Below, in pieces: positions 1 through 11,800 of a stretch of DNA of 64,000 bases. Numbering within the stretch: position 1 is the stretch's first letter; every line of letters begins with the position of its first letter. Position numbers and translations under genes: made by a program. Source of the stretch: Fasciola hepatica (lineage: Eukaryota > Platyhelminthes > Trematoda > Plagiorchiida > Fasciolidae). Location of the stretch: positions 1,994,001 to 2,058,000 of the forward strand of contig CANUEZ040000108.1 of the NCBI GenBank assembly GCA_948099385.1, in the 5' to 3' direction. The notes beneath the pieces are model-generated. The model was given only the letters and a program-made list of their open reading frames with translations. It did not search any database and had not been told where the DNA came from.

Positions 1-640
1 GATTCTGGCCGATTTTCGAGCGGTTTTGCGAGTCGTTCGAAATACGGTAATTTCTTTTAGCAACCCAAATTACGTAATACGACGCTCATTTCTATTTCCT
101 AAATTATGATTTATCGAGTAATTATGCTCACTTCACCCATTTTGGGGGAGTAAGATAGAGCGATCTATACTGAGGTTTTTGGAACATTTCGATAATTAAA
201 CAAATACATTTAGATAAAAAGCCGGCCAAGCATTGCGCATTACTTCAGTTGTCAATTTGGCCGGTTTTTGATCGGTTTTAATCGTCACGCCGAACGGTTT
301 TCGGGCTGTTTCCGAGTGGTTTGCAACCAATTTTCTAGACAGTTTCTGAATGATTTCCGATCGGTTTGTGTCATTCGTTTGAAGTACATGATATGGTTCG
401 TTATTTTCTTCCAACAACCCAAACTACCCAAAACAACGCTTGTTTCCATCTCCAATTCTAAGACTTTCCGAATAATTGTCCTTATTTCATCCATGTCGAG
501 TGAATAAAATATGGCGATCTATACTGAGTTTTCAGGACATTTCGGAGAATCAAACTAATAAAATTCAGTAAAACGCCAACCAAGTTTTGTACATTATTAC
601 TTCGGTTAACAATTTCCTTCGTGTAAATTCAATGTTGATC
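1..640. repeat. Two diverged tandem units, period about 354 bases
   Basis: Matching landmarks recur at constant spacing: GCGATCTATACTGAG near 160 and 514, and CAACCCAAA near 62 and 415 followed by similar sequence (ACGACGCT against ACAACGCT, then TTTCYATYTCC). The second unit carries several copies of CGGTTTTC / GATCGGTTT between 255 and 370. No coding frame of interest. The left end of the array lies outside the window. Confidence 0.7.
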
Positions 641-654
641 CGTGTGAAACGCTC

Positions 655-735
655 ACTATACAAAACGATCAAAAACTGACCAAAAACCAATCAGAAACCG
701 GTCGGAATAATAGTAAAAACCGATCGGAAACCGAC
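655..735 (-). repeat. Inverted copy of the GATCGGTTTT motif block
   Basis: Runs such as AAAACCGATCGGAAACCG are reverse complements of the CGGTTTCCGATCGGTTT type motifs at 255-370, so the tandem block is followed by an inverted segment. This may be the other arm of a foldback or MITE-like element. Confidence 0.5.
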
Positions 736-1235
736 ATCACGAACGGGCTGAATGCTACAAGGGAAGCAGCGCGCCCAGTTGGGGCATATCTGGGCCCCAG
801 ATGAGCTCAAAGTCGCACCGGGCTAATGCTGTGCAATATAAGCTGACACGCGTTGAATGATGGGTTTTGGTGAAACAACGCTGGGCGAAATGGGCTCGTG
901 CTGGACAAACGCTGGGTTCCGATAGGCTAGCTTTGGGCAAAACATTTGGGTGTATTTATTGGAAAAACCTGCAATGGACTTTCGTGAAAGTTTTAGATGA
1001 ATACAAGTAACTCAGCAATAATCTAGAGTGAGGTGAGAAATTGTAAAACAGGAACAATGGAGGTGAACAGTGGAAAAGAAGCACCCATTTGCTTAATAAT
1101 CTGATGATGGGCTGGGTCCATCTGAGACCCATTGTTTTTAATGGAACTGCCCATCATACGCCCAGCGTTTGCCCATCTAGGGTCCAGATGAGCCCCATCC
1201 GCACGTGCAGCTTAGGTGGGCTTTTGCTAAGGGGT
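736..1235. repeat. GGGC/GCCC-motif-rich block
   Basis: Short motifs recur in both orientations: GCTGGGC and GCCCAGC, CAGATGAGC (two copies) and TGGGCCCCAGATGAG against GGGTCCAGATGAGCCCC. The block is much GC-richer than its surroundings in two parts (740-960 and 1100-1235). It looks like a decayed repeat with internal inverted symmetry; no protein is seen. Confidence 0.45.
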
Positions 1236-1239
1236 TGCT

Positions 1240-4200
1240 CAAATTCGCCTTTGTAATTAACATGTGTTGTTCTCTTTAAAAGGCTATGATTGTCGCTTTA
1301 CTCGAACTAAAAAAAATCTGCTGGATTGGTGGTGAGAGTTACTTGGCCGGTTTAATGATGATCTCTAGTGATACAGAGATAAGGGGTGCCAGCCTGCTGG
1401 CAATTTATAAGTTCTTCCTGCTCTCATCTGAGAAAATACCATGAATCGTGAACGGTCTACCTACTTTCCGGTGCCGGATATTCTTACAAACTACAAAATG
1501 TACAAAAAAGTAAAACTGTACTTGCTTAGTTTAGACCAAATTTACTTTGACCGTACAGTGTCCACAAAAAGACCCCATGAGAACCCTTTTGACACAAAGT
1601 GCTCTTCCCTCATGCTGATAAACAACCGCGTTCATCAATAAAATAAAACTATATTCTTATGTTTCTGACCTTTATTTATCTAGGAATATGCAAAAGTGTC
1701 TCGGAGACTACGTCATAAAAATGGTCTATTAAGAAATTATTTTCAGATATAAGAAGCATCCGTAGGCTGAATAGCTTTGTAACAATTTTCAGTTGACAGT
1801 CCCCTGAAAGTCTATCAAAGAGACAATTTCTTATTTCGAAGGATACGCTTGAGTGACTGTCGAGTGTTGTTCAGCTGACACAGAGATGATGTTCAGATGA
1901 AGCTGGTTTGACGATTTTACTGCCTTCAATGTGAAGGTTGTATAAAAAAAACAGAAAATGACGTAAGCTGAGGAAATTCCACACAAAAAGTAAACAAAAA
2001 GAGGAAAAAAGTGAAATTTTGTGTGTCAGCTATATTAAAGAAACATATACGCAACCGTCACTACAAAATCAATTGATCTCCAAAGTAGTTACTCACAGTT
2101 TTCTAGGGACACTCCCCAAACAGTTCAAATATCTCCCCGAACCCCACCTGAGGGTTCCTTGCCCGTACCACTGAATGACCCCCAACACTCACGGAAGGGT
2201 CTGCCACGAACACAGAAGTCACTTATGAACTAAATATCAGTGGCGTATTCGCGTAATAAATATAAATGCTTTTGATTTTTATGCAAAATTACCTGTTAAA
2301 GTGTATCCCTCCAATATTACCCCAATCTATCGAGCTAAAGTGTACGAAAAGCTCGAGCATATCAGCAGTGTTGGGTTGTCGTGCATCGAAGAAAAGTTTT
2401 CCGGCAAGCAATAAACTGAAGTTGAGTTTAAATTTCCTACATGATCGTGTGTTCTAGGCACAGTTAAAGCGCATTTTGGGTTTAACACTGACCGCTACAT
2501 GAGTGCACTTTTGAGGGTCACCTTACAGAACTTTCAGTGGAGTCTTAGTGGACTCTCAAATGACGCCAACTAAGATATATCTGCTGCCTTGGTCTTGTAA
2601 GAAAAATAAAGTAATAATATCAATTCATCAAGGAGTTTATAAATTGACAAGCAAAAGGGATAAATCAAGAGTAATTTTATTGTTTAGGATGAAAGATAGT
2701 TTAAAATGTTCCCTTAACAAACACTGTTACAACAAAAAAACTAAATCTCACTTCATTCGGTCGTCGTTGGTGATGAATTCCAAACATTTAGCCTGGTTGC
2801 CGTTTAAACGTACATTAGATAAAAGACAATGCGGAGAATTGTCGTAGATTATTCGTGGTTTTGTAGGTCGTAAAGCGTGAGGCTATGCAAAATATACATG
2901 ACTTATTCCAGAATATTAGTCTAATAACAATAGTCAGTGTGCTTTTGAGGCAAAACTTGAATTTTGAACAATCGTAAAAGTTGCTTAACTGATAAACTCT
3001 AGTATTTACTGTGAGGTATTAACCTTATATGTTCCAAGACTTCCTGAGTACAATAATTCACCTTAAAAAGACAATTAAAACGGCCCCTCAAAGGGTAATT
3101 TTTGTACTCATATTAAATCTGTGTGCTAACTGATTTGCTGCATACTCCGTGAAGCAGCACACTCACTAGCTAACTGAAAAAACTTGACCAGTTTTGATAA
3201 GTTGATTTGCGCTTGCTGACTTCATCCAAGCGAGTGGCTGTAAACACAAGAAACACCAATAAGATTCCGGCGTGCTCCAAGAGACTTATGCAAACCAGTT
3301 TCTTTGGCTGACAAAAACTATCTGAAATTTGTCACATGTTGGTTGGCTTTGTGCTGATTTGTGGCATGATTTTGCGTTTGGTTTGACTGGGTATGCCATA
3401 TCTCCGGCATCTTGTCCTCCTTATCATAAGTTTGGCTTAAAATCCGTGAATGTGCATCCATATTTTGCATCCACTTATTCGTCATTGTTTTTTAGCCACT
3501 AGATTCCTTTTGTGCAATGTGTAATACAAGCTAATGCTCATTACCTTTAGTGACTTAGTTGTGTTTTCAGTCTGACATTCCTTCAAGAATGCTTGATGAT
3601 TTTTAACGAAAGGTGGGCAGTTTGGGAAACTTAGTTCCAAAATAACCAGACGCCGTTTTGCTAAGGAGTTCTGCTTGTGCATAACTCAAAGTTTGTAATA
3701 TATTCCAGGCTACTCGAATAGCTTATACAATAAGTAATACGCATTGTTTATTTGTGAATACATGGGTTTAAGTTAGTGTTTTATTAATATACTGAGACTA
3801 AACTTTGAAAAATATTTGATCGTTGACCTTCACCTCCTGTAGCTTATACAAGAAGCAACTCCACAGGTCACTTCTTTATATACCAGTGAGAATTCTTGAT
3901 CAATGTTAAAAAACCAATAATTGATCTGACCACCGGTTAATATTGATTAGTTCGGGCGATTCGCTTAAGGAGACAATAAAGCAACTCTGTTCAGTCTTTT
4001 CTAGAAAATATTGAAAAAATATATATTCTTAAGAGATTTACGGAATTTACTATTGGCATGAGAAGCTTTTCTTCAATATAATGGAAGGTTTACTTGCCTT
4101 TTCACATCAAAAAATTCAAAATCGCAAGTCAAGATTAAGCTGGCGATACTCTCAGTAAGGGCAGTACCGTCGGCTCGATTCCGACTGGCGGCATTGGACT

Positions 4201-5885
4201 TCCAGGTGTGAAGCCAGCAAGTAGGTTTTCCATTATATGATATTTAGGATCCTCGTGCCAGCAATATATTCTATGAATGTATTTCGGTGTTCATTGGATC
4301 ACGTTCAGCCATGTGCTGTATGTCCTACTGAAAGTAACCGACGAAGCTATTCTAGTGACTAAAACAGGACATTTGTTATGTATCGTCGGAATAGATGTTT
4401 GCGCACCATAGAATACTCACCCAACTAGATGTACCGCGACAGCTCATTTAGTAAACCATTTTTCGGTATGCGGAGTGTCGCAGGTTTGACTCAGGCCTGC
4501 TTTGTTGGACCTTTGGGTGGGAAAATTTCAGGTGAGTTTTCCATTTCTAAGATAGGTGGGAGTGTGAGAGGGAAGGTCTCCGTCCTTATTGTCGTGAGAT
4601 TTAGACTGTCACAGCCACACGTTCTAATTGGCGTGTTCACGAGGTTTAGCCGGCAATCCGTTGCTTTTAGTCTTAAACAGAACAGCTAAAGAGCCGAGAC
4701 AAGTCACTTTGTACGTACACTAGAGGATCTATAGGCAACTGAGAACTTTCTCAAGCATAGCTAGGGCCTGAAGTCGAAGCGCTTTGATCGGTGGAATGGA
4801 ACCTTTATGTAAATCTGAAAGCATTTTCTGAGTCACTCCCGTGACGATTATTCAATAAATAGTCTGGAACGAAGACGGCAATTACACCGGTACATCAATA
4901 AGTAAACTATCGTGGGTGATGTTCCTGAATGCGGTATGACAGACGCATTCTACTGTTGCCTCACTCATATGGATTGTAAGGACACGTATAAGGTTATTTA
5001 AGATCTTTTTTTACTTTTTTAGTCTTGTTCCTAAAATGACAGTGGCCATAGAATATTTAGAATATGCACTCAAGTAGGCATGCCACTATTTGTGTTGTTT
5101 AAATTGGTTAATTAATAGGATGTCAACGAACTATGTATCAGTTTTTTCTGCTGGGGTTCAGTATATGAGAAAATAACAATGCTAGTAAATCGGCATTTTT
5201 CAGTGAAACTATGTGAATTCATAATCGGTTATCACACTTTGCATCAAGATTCTCTCGCCTAAATGCTGTAAGGTGCTTAAACAAATTTTCCTGATGTGGT
5301 TAGCACACGAAGTAGAAAATAAACAAATTAAACCCACGGATTATTAGATCGACGATGAACCAATACTGTTTTTCAAAGTGATCCATATTTTAAAATTTGC
5401 TGATACTAGCGGGCAATAAACTCACGAATAGTTGCCAGCTACGCTTTTGTTTTGCTTGTTATCCATCAAATGAGACGCGAGGTGCTAAAATGAGCCGCTT
5501 GGTGTTAGGTATCCTTTACGCTTTGCAAATATAGGCTGCGAACAGCTTACCACCAATTTGAGAAAATGTCGCAGTGTTGTTAGAAGTTTCGGACAACACT
5601 TAAAGGTTTTGCTTTTAGATACCACTGAATAAGTAAAAGTGCAAATGATCATGTGCACTGGAGAAGCTAGAGACTTTAATAAACACGTCATGGGGTTAAC
5701 TATTTTGTCGTAATTATCCACGCGAGTTGAAATAAGGAATCCCTTTTATTTATTACGTTTTGCAATCTTTAAAATTGAGAAAGTTATTTTTCCTTCGGAC
5801 ACATCCATTCACGACAGGAAGAAGGACCTCATGGTTTACTAGGAAAGTCGAGCTGCAATAAGCTTCACTCCTCGGTTTATTGAGA
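1240..5885. other. Upstream intergenic DNA, no gene recognised
   Basis: Only short open frames are present (up to 99 codons at 2548-2847), with no splice-linked structure or family pattern that I can see. It contains the dispersed repeat at 4215-4280. Promoter elements of the Patj gene would lie in its last part but none is recognisable by eye. Confidence 0.5.
4215..4280 (+). repeat. Dispersed repeat, copy 1
   Basis: The stretch ending GGATCCTCGTGCCAGCAATA and continuing to about 4280 aligns with 46169-46228 (GGCTCCTCGTGCCAACAATA), roughly three quarters identical over about 58 bases by eye. A tRNA-like B-box candidate (GGCTCGATTCC, about 4172) lies just upstream, so the copy may be part of a SINE. 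Confidence 0.45.
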
Positions 5886-5892
5886 ATGAGCG
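5886..5892 (+). CDS. PATJ: Patj exon 1, 7-base initiating exon
   Basis: ATG AGC G, followed at once by a GTAAGC donor. Upstream the frame meets TAA near 5858, so this is the first possible start. The intron 5893-5927 is only 35 bases and ends in CCCAG; the split codon G|AT gives Asp, so the protein begins MSDKTLL. Very short introns near the 5' end are known in flatworm genes. The start is inferred: a start further upstream in an unseen exon is possible. Confidence 0.6.
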
Positions 5893-8800
5893 GTAAGCGC
5901 ATATTCCGTTTACTTATTAAATCCCAGATAAAACTTTACTACTGCTGAAGAAACTAGAAAAGGACTTCCGTGAGAAGCACCGTTTACGGATGATTCGAGC
6001 TTCAAGCCATTGCTTATCTGTCATCTCCAGTTCTTTATTTACAAAGTGTGAAGAAATTGAGTGCGTACTACATACATCCAAACCAATAGTGAGTCACAGC
6101 TTTTTCCGAATGTGACAAGTTTTGTCGAATGAGTAAACCATCATTCTGTGGGGCTTATAAACAAGCTTTCGCAAATGAAGTTCACCGACATGAATTCAAA
6201 CTCTCGAAAAAAATACAATTTAAGTAAGGTTTTCTTGCTCGATTGTAATTGCAATCTTTTTACCACCTAGTTCCTCTACTGAATAGGAAGCACAGAAAAC
6301 TCATTTTCAGGCCTTGTTTTTACCTTTTTTGAAGCTATGGCATGCAGCTAGCAGTTTGAATAAATTCAGCATAAAATTCTTGTAACTTGTTTGACCATTT
6401 TCCACAATGTCAGTGGAAAAGGCCAAAAGACCAAGTTTGATTCCTTCAAAAATAATTCGTCTTCACAATGCCGTAAAAACGATCTGTGTTTTTTTGCAAT
6501 CGTACAAGATGAACTAAATACTTTTTAAATTCGCAGTTCATAACAAATGAGATTTTCCTAGATCACCACTTCAAAAATAATGTTCGACATTTTCCAAGCG
6601 AAAAACCTTTCAGACCCTCTTTTGGTGACAATAAAACAAACTCCTTTAGAGTCATAATTCTATTTAAAGGCTAGATTTGCACTTTGCTGTTACAGTCATC
6701 AATGCAAGTCATATAAAATTTAAAGATGGTTTAGGATATTTCTACTCAAAAACTCCTATTTTTGATGCTCTGTAGGGATACGCTCTTTACATTTTTTCTA
6801 GGATGAACTTGAAAAACTGCTCAGCAAGTATGCAATACCACGACCTTCTTGTGGATTACCTCCGTACAACCCAAAACTAACGCTGATCAAACTTAAACAG
6901 ATCTATCCACAAGTATCTTCAAAAACTGTTTATACCGTTCAGCTGCCAGAGAATCATCCAAGTTACCATCACAGACGCGCTGGCTTGATACTCCGACAGC
7001 ACCTAATCCGTGGTCAAATCAAGGCTCTATTTGTTGCCGGCACCGAACAAAACAGTCCAGCTCATCGGTAAGATTTTAAGGGCTGATTTATTCAACAGGT
7101 GGGGATAAATGAAATACCATTTAAATGTGGCCCCCTAATAATTAGTTACTTAGCCTGTTTTGGACAGATCCTAATCAGCTTAGTACATTCTAATTTACTT
7201 GGAAATTTTAGACAAGTCTGTGTTCGATGACTGTTATTTTGCATCACGGATTAAACTAATAGACCAAAAGATAAGATCTACCGTGCGAATAAAACTAAGT
7301 CCGCACGTATTCGAAAGGTTCATTTGGCTAATATCAAGGTGCTAAACAATAAAACAAAATTAGATTTTAAGATAAGACAACCTTCTAAAGATTTGGCCTC
7401 CAAACTCACTTTTATCTTAAAAATTAATAAGGTGAGTTTGATTCTAGAGTGTACACTGTCAATTTCAGTCAAAAACATCAACCTAGCTAAAAAAACAGAA
7501 TTATCCGTGGTTCTGTCCACCAATGTATTTTACTGAATAGCACTGTTTGTACACCAAGGCTCATATTATTCAGTTGTTTTGAAGATCCTCTGGAGTAAAA
7601 GATCATACTCTTTTGTAAGGAATCAAGAGGCAGTCAGAATAAATAAACACTGAAAAGCCTAAGAATCCCCTCGTGTGACCTACAATTGGGACTGCCTTGA
7701 AGTTTTGACATTCTCTCATCTAGCTAGATAATTACACTGGAAGTGTCAAACGGTGAGAGTTTGTGTACGGTAAAACTACACGCGACAAACCCGCGAAATA
7801 ATCATACTTTAACTATGGAAAGCACGGCTAAACAGAGAATGATGAGGATAGGATTATTCTCAAAACTGGAAAGTCAAAATGGATACATTCAAGTTTTAGA
7901 GTCTATCCCCGTATTTAGGCTTACTGTTTACATTCCCCCGTTTGAAGCCCTCATTTCAAAGCTTGGCGCGAAGCTAAACTCATCACAAAACCGAAGGAAC
8001 TGATGTTCTATGAACTAAGCCCCTATTATGAGCGGTGCCGTCCCTTCCAGTGAAACTATGATTGAATTCCGTTTCGAGAAATTATGGCCATAAACAACAG
8101 TGATCATTACGATGTTTGATTTGACTACGAACAGGAAGTTCAGCGGAAGTAAGAAATCCCAGAAATCTTATAAGCGGATATTTTGGCAATCCTGTCTACC
8201 TTCGCACCATTCAATGTATTTTATTACAATAGTAATGATACTTTTAACACAACTGGAATCAAATCTTCCATTTTTCGGGCCTTGATTTTTACGTAGCTGA
8301 CTGATGTTTTACATTTTAGTCCATTGCTATCTTGTATTAGTTTATGCATTTAGTTTGCATTGGGTCTGCAACGAGTAGAAGATGAGGCATCTCTTGCCTT
8401 GCAGATAATGTCATGGAACAACTTCTCAGGATAGTTCCATTGTTTTTGAGGCAGTTGATAGCCATGACACGAATACAGATGCAGATGTAAATCTGTCAAA
8501 TTTCAATATATCAAACTTTGCATTGGGCTAATGGGCCTGATATTTTCAGAAAATTTGGCTGTAGGTTCAGTTTACTCACAAGACGAATCAGTCCTAGGGG
8601 AATCGCAAATCCTAATCGCAATTCCATTAGTTATGTATCCGTGCATCATAATTGCATGTACGTTCAACGTGACGTATTTGCGATCGCATAAAATTATGTC
8701 GCATGCTTCGTGATACAGAGAAGATTTTCGAAAATATTATCGATTTCGTCAAACAAGATCGTCAGAAGCTTAGTGTTATTGTGGGTAGGAACGACCTAAG

Positions 8801-11800
8801 GTTTAATTTTGATTTTAAAGTTCACGTCAGAAACCAAAGACCAAGTAAAAGGAAACATAAAGTCATTGTTACTTTTGCTTGTTCAGCTCGTCATGGACGC
8901 ATGATAATTGGCAAAATCTACAAAGCCAGTGGCTTCAAGTTTGAACTATCTTGTTCAAAGTAGACAAAGTAGACAACTTCAAACCTAGTAAGAAGACCAA
9001 GGGGAAGGGTATGTCTAAAAGAAGCATACTGACAAGAGAACAAACGTGTTCTAGTATGAGTGTCGAAGTTCATTTAGAACCAGTTCACATATACATACAG
9101 GTAAAATTGCCTGTTTGCTTTAGATCTCAAACTGCAACATACAAAGAACAGATACATGCTCGGATGCGCAAAGCTTTACAACGTTTCCACAATACCATCC
9201 ATTGTGCACTATCTTGGACTAAGGCAAACGAATGTGTTTAGGTTTCCAAAAAAATTGATGAAAATCCTGAAGTGAAGAATTGATCTGGAAGAATGACTCA
9301 AGGTAAACAATTAAGATCCACAACAGGCTGATACACCACTATGAGTCACTTCAAAGCTGAAACCGAATAATGCAAAATTTAAATTGAAAAAATCACTCAT
9401 CCATCACTACATTGCATTGTATACTTTGTTCAAGCTGAATGCAAGAGGTCACGAATACAACAAAAATAACAACAACAAAAAATATTAATGATAATTATAA
9501 TAATGACTCGGCTTACTATATGGAGCCAAATTATGTAGACATTAAACTGCGCACGTTACGGCATTTTGCCACACCTGCCCTATTCGGATCTTACCTGGTT
9601 CCCCAGTCCCACGTCTCAAATTCAGGTTGTCGTTTACCCTTAATGGTGAAGGGAAAGTTCGAGGTTATGCAGTTTGCCTCTTCCATTGCACTCATGCAAA
9701 GTATACAATGGAAAAATGCATGTCAAGCGATGAGCCAAGTCAAGTCACTTAAGCCTCTGGCAAATCCAATCCTCCGAATGCATCCATATGGTCGGGGGTG
9801 CGTGTATCAGACTTCTAGATAGCTATTTGCCCTGAAAGTCTTTCAGTATACTCCCAGACTACTGCGCATCCCAAATAGCTTCTGTCACGGAAGTCCTACA
9901 CAATGCCCTTTCGTGGTCGATGAGTTTTCGCCAAGGTACGAGGGCGAAGGCAAGCGCCTAGCCCTCTCCATCAGGTTGACTGATGTTCACTCTAGAGGAG
10001 TCGGCTAAACCCTGATTCCAAACCAACTGCACCTGGAGTATAACGCACACAATTGTATGCTTACGGGCGTTTTTGTCGGAAGGGTGTACTGGATGCACAA
10101 CATGTCTTGCCTGATCCAAAGAGCCTGTGAACTGAGAAATCTGTTACCGGTTTGCAGAGGTTTCCAGAAGACGCGATAAAACATAATTGGCCACTGGCTC
10201 ATCAGAACCAAAGCTGTATCCCTACAGGATGCCCTTGGCTGGGTAAAAGCTAGAGGTACATCATCAAATTAAAAAGGCCTACTATGGTCTGGGAGACCAA
10301 GCAGCACAACAGCCCACAAAGTCAACATTAGTGCAAATAGTATATAGCTTACAGACGATTGCTACATTCTGCAAAGAAGTATTCGCGCTGACGTTCTCAC
10401 ACCCTAATTACGCGTTGGTTATTCGAATCCCGTACCTCGTCCCAAAAATACTTCCACATTCTTCGGAAACTGCATTCGGCCGTCTTCGTGTTAGTGTTTC
10501 CGAGGGAGGTCTTGTTCCTTCGTGTCATCCTTCTTATGGTATACAAGTCTCACCGAATATGATTCCGTAAGTGGATAATCTTCTTCGCCTCCAGCGTGCC
10601 ATATTTGAAAGCAAACACTGTGGACTAAAGGAAAGCAGGCGTGTTTAGCTCACGCGCTGGAGACCCCTGCCATCGACATGCGCTGTACCCCAAAAGCACG
10701 CATCCAGGAATTCAGCTTGCTCGCTGAAACGACGCCTTCATCTAACCTGTGAAGTTTCTTTAATGCCTGCCCGGGGACCCTGAGGCTGAGGCTCTTGGAC
10801 TTGCTGGCGTGGGCACAGCTTTAAAGGAGCAGGCTGAGGCCACTATACTTGACTTGGTCCCATTTGACAATAGGTTGCTTGCAGTGAAACTTGGATGCTC
10901 ACGCAAAATAAGCAAAGGCCGTCCCAAAAAATACAATTTGCTTGTCGTCTCGGCTAATGCCTCTACAGAGTGTAGTCCATATGAAATCAGAGATATTTTC
11001 CGTCAAAAGTTACAGAATCTCCTGCGTGAAGAGAAGAGGGGTGGTATCGTGATTTTAGTTGGAAACATGAATGCCAGAGTCGGTCGGCTGTCTCCGAACG
11101 AGGCGCGTCTGGAAGGCCCTTTTGGGCCAGGTATCTGCTGCTCGGAAAATTGAAAAAGCTTTTTGGCCCGCTGCTCAGATGGCCGTCTGTTTCTGGCCAG
11201 TGAGAACTTGAGGCGTTCTTATCGCCTACGTGCTACGTAAAGTCCGCTCTCTTCAAGTCAGCGATGAACCCAGATAGACCATGTTGCAATTGGGTTAGAA
11301 ATGGATGGGTTGCATACAAGGCTGCCCGTCGTACTGCAGTAGTGCTCTTGATTTCGACCACGCGGTAGTCTTTACTAAGCTATCCATGTGCTTCTGTGGG
11401 CGTGAGATGCAGCAACTGTTAGGCTGTGATATGCTGCCTGATCCATCTTGCCCTTAAACTTCCCATAACACTCTAGCTGAAAAGCGAGGGTCAACGCTAC
11501 CAGCTGACTTCAACCAGCACTGATCACTTAATAGGAATGTGTTGTATTCTGCTCTCATGGTGAGTTGTAACCTGATTCGCCGTGTCGTTACACCATAAAT
11601 TTCTGCTGCATATCTAAGCATTCTTGATGCACGCCAGTCCACCCAGGCTGATAGCGAACACAAAAAAAGCACGGCTCATGACGAGACGTGAACTAAACGG
11701 GAATCTACTTGGGGATTGAGGAATCTGGTGATCTCAAAAGCATCACAGATGGGGCGTGCTACCGCTACGAGAAATCCCCGCAAGCTGTTTCATTTCACTG

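Noticed and set aside
4429..4689. tRNA-like B-box (GGTTTGACTCA) and an 86-codon frame
   Set aside because: Only eight of eleven box positions match and no acceptor-like stem is seen.
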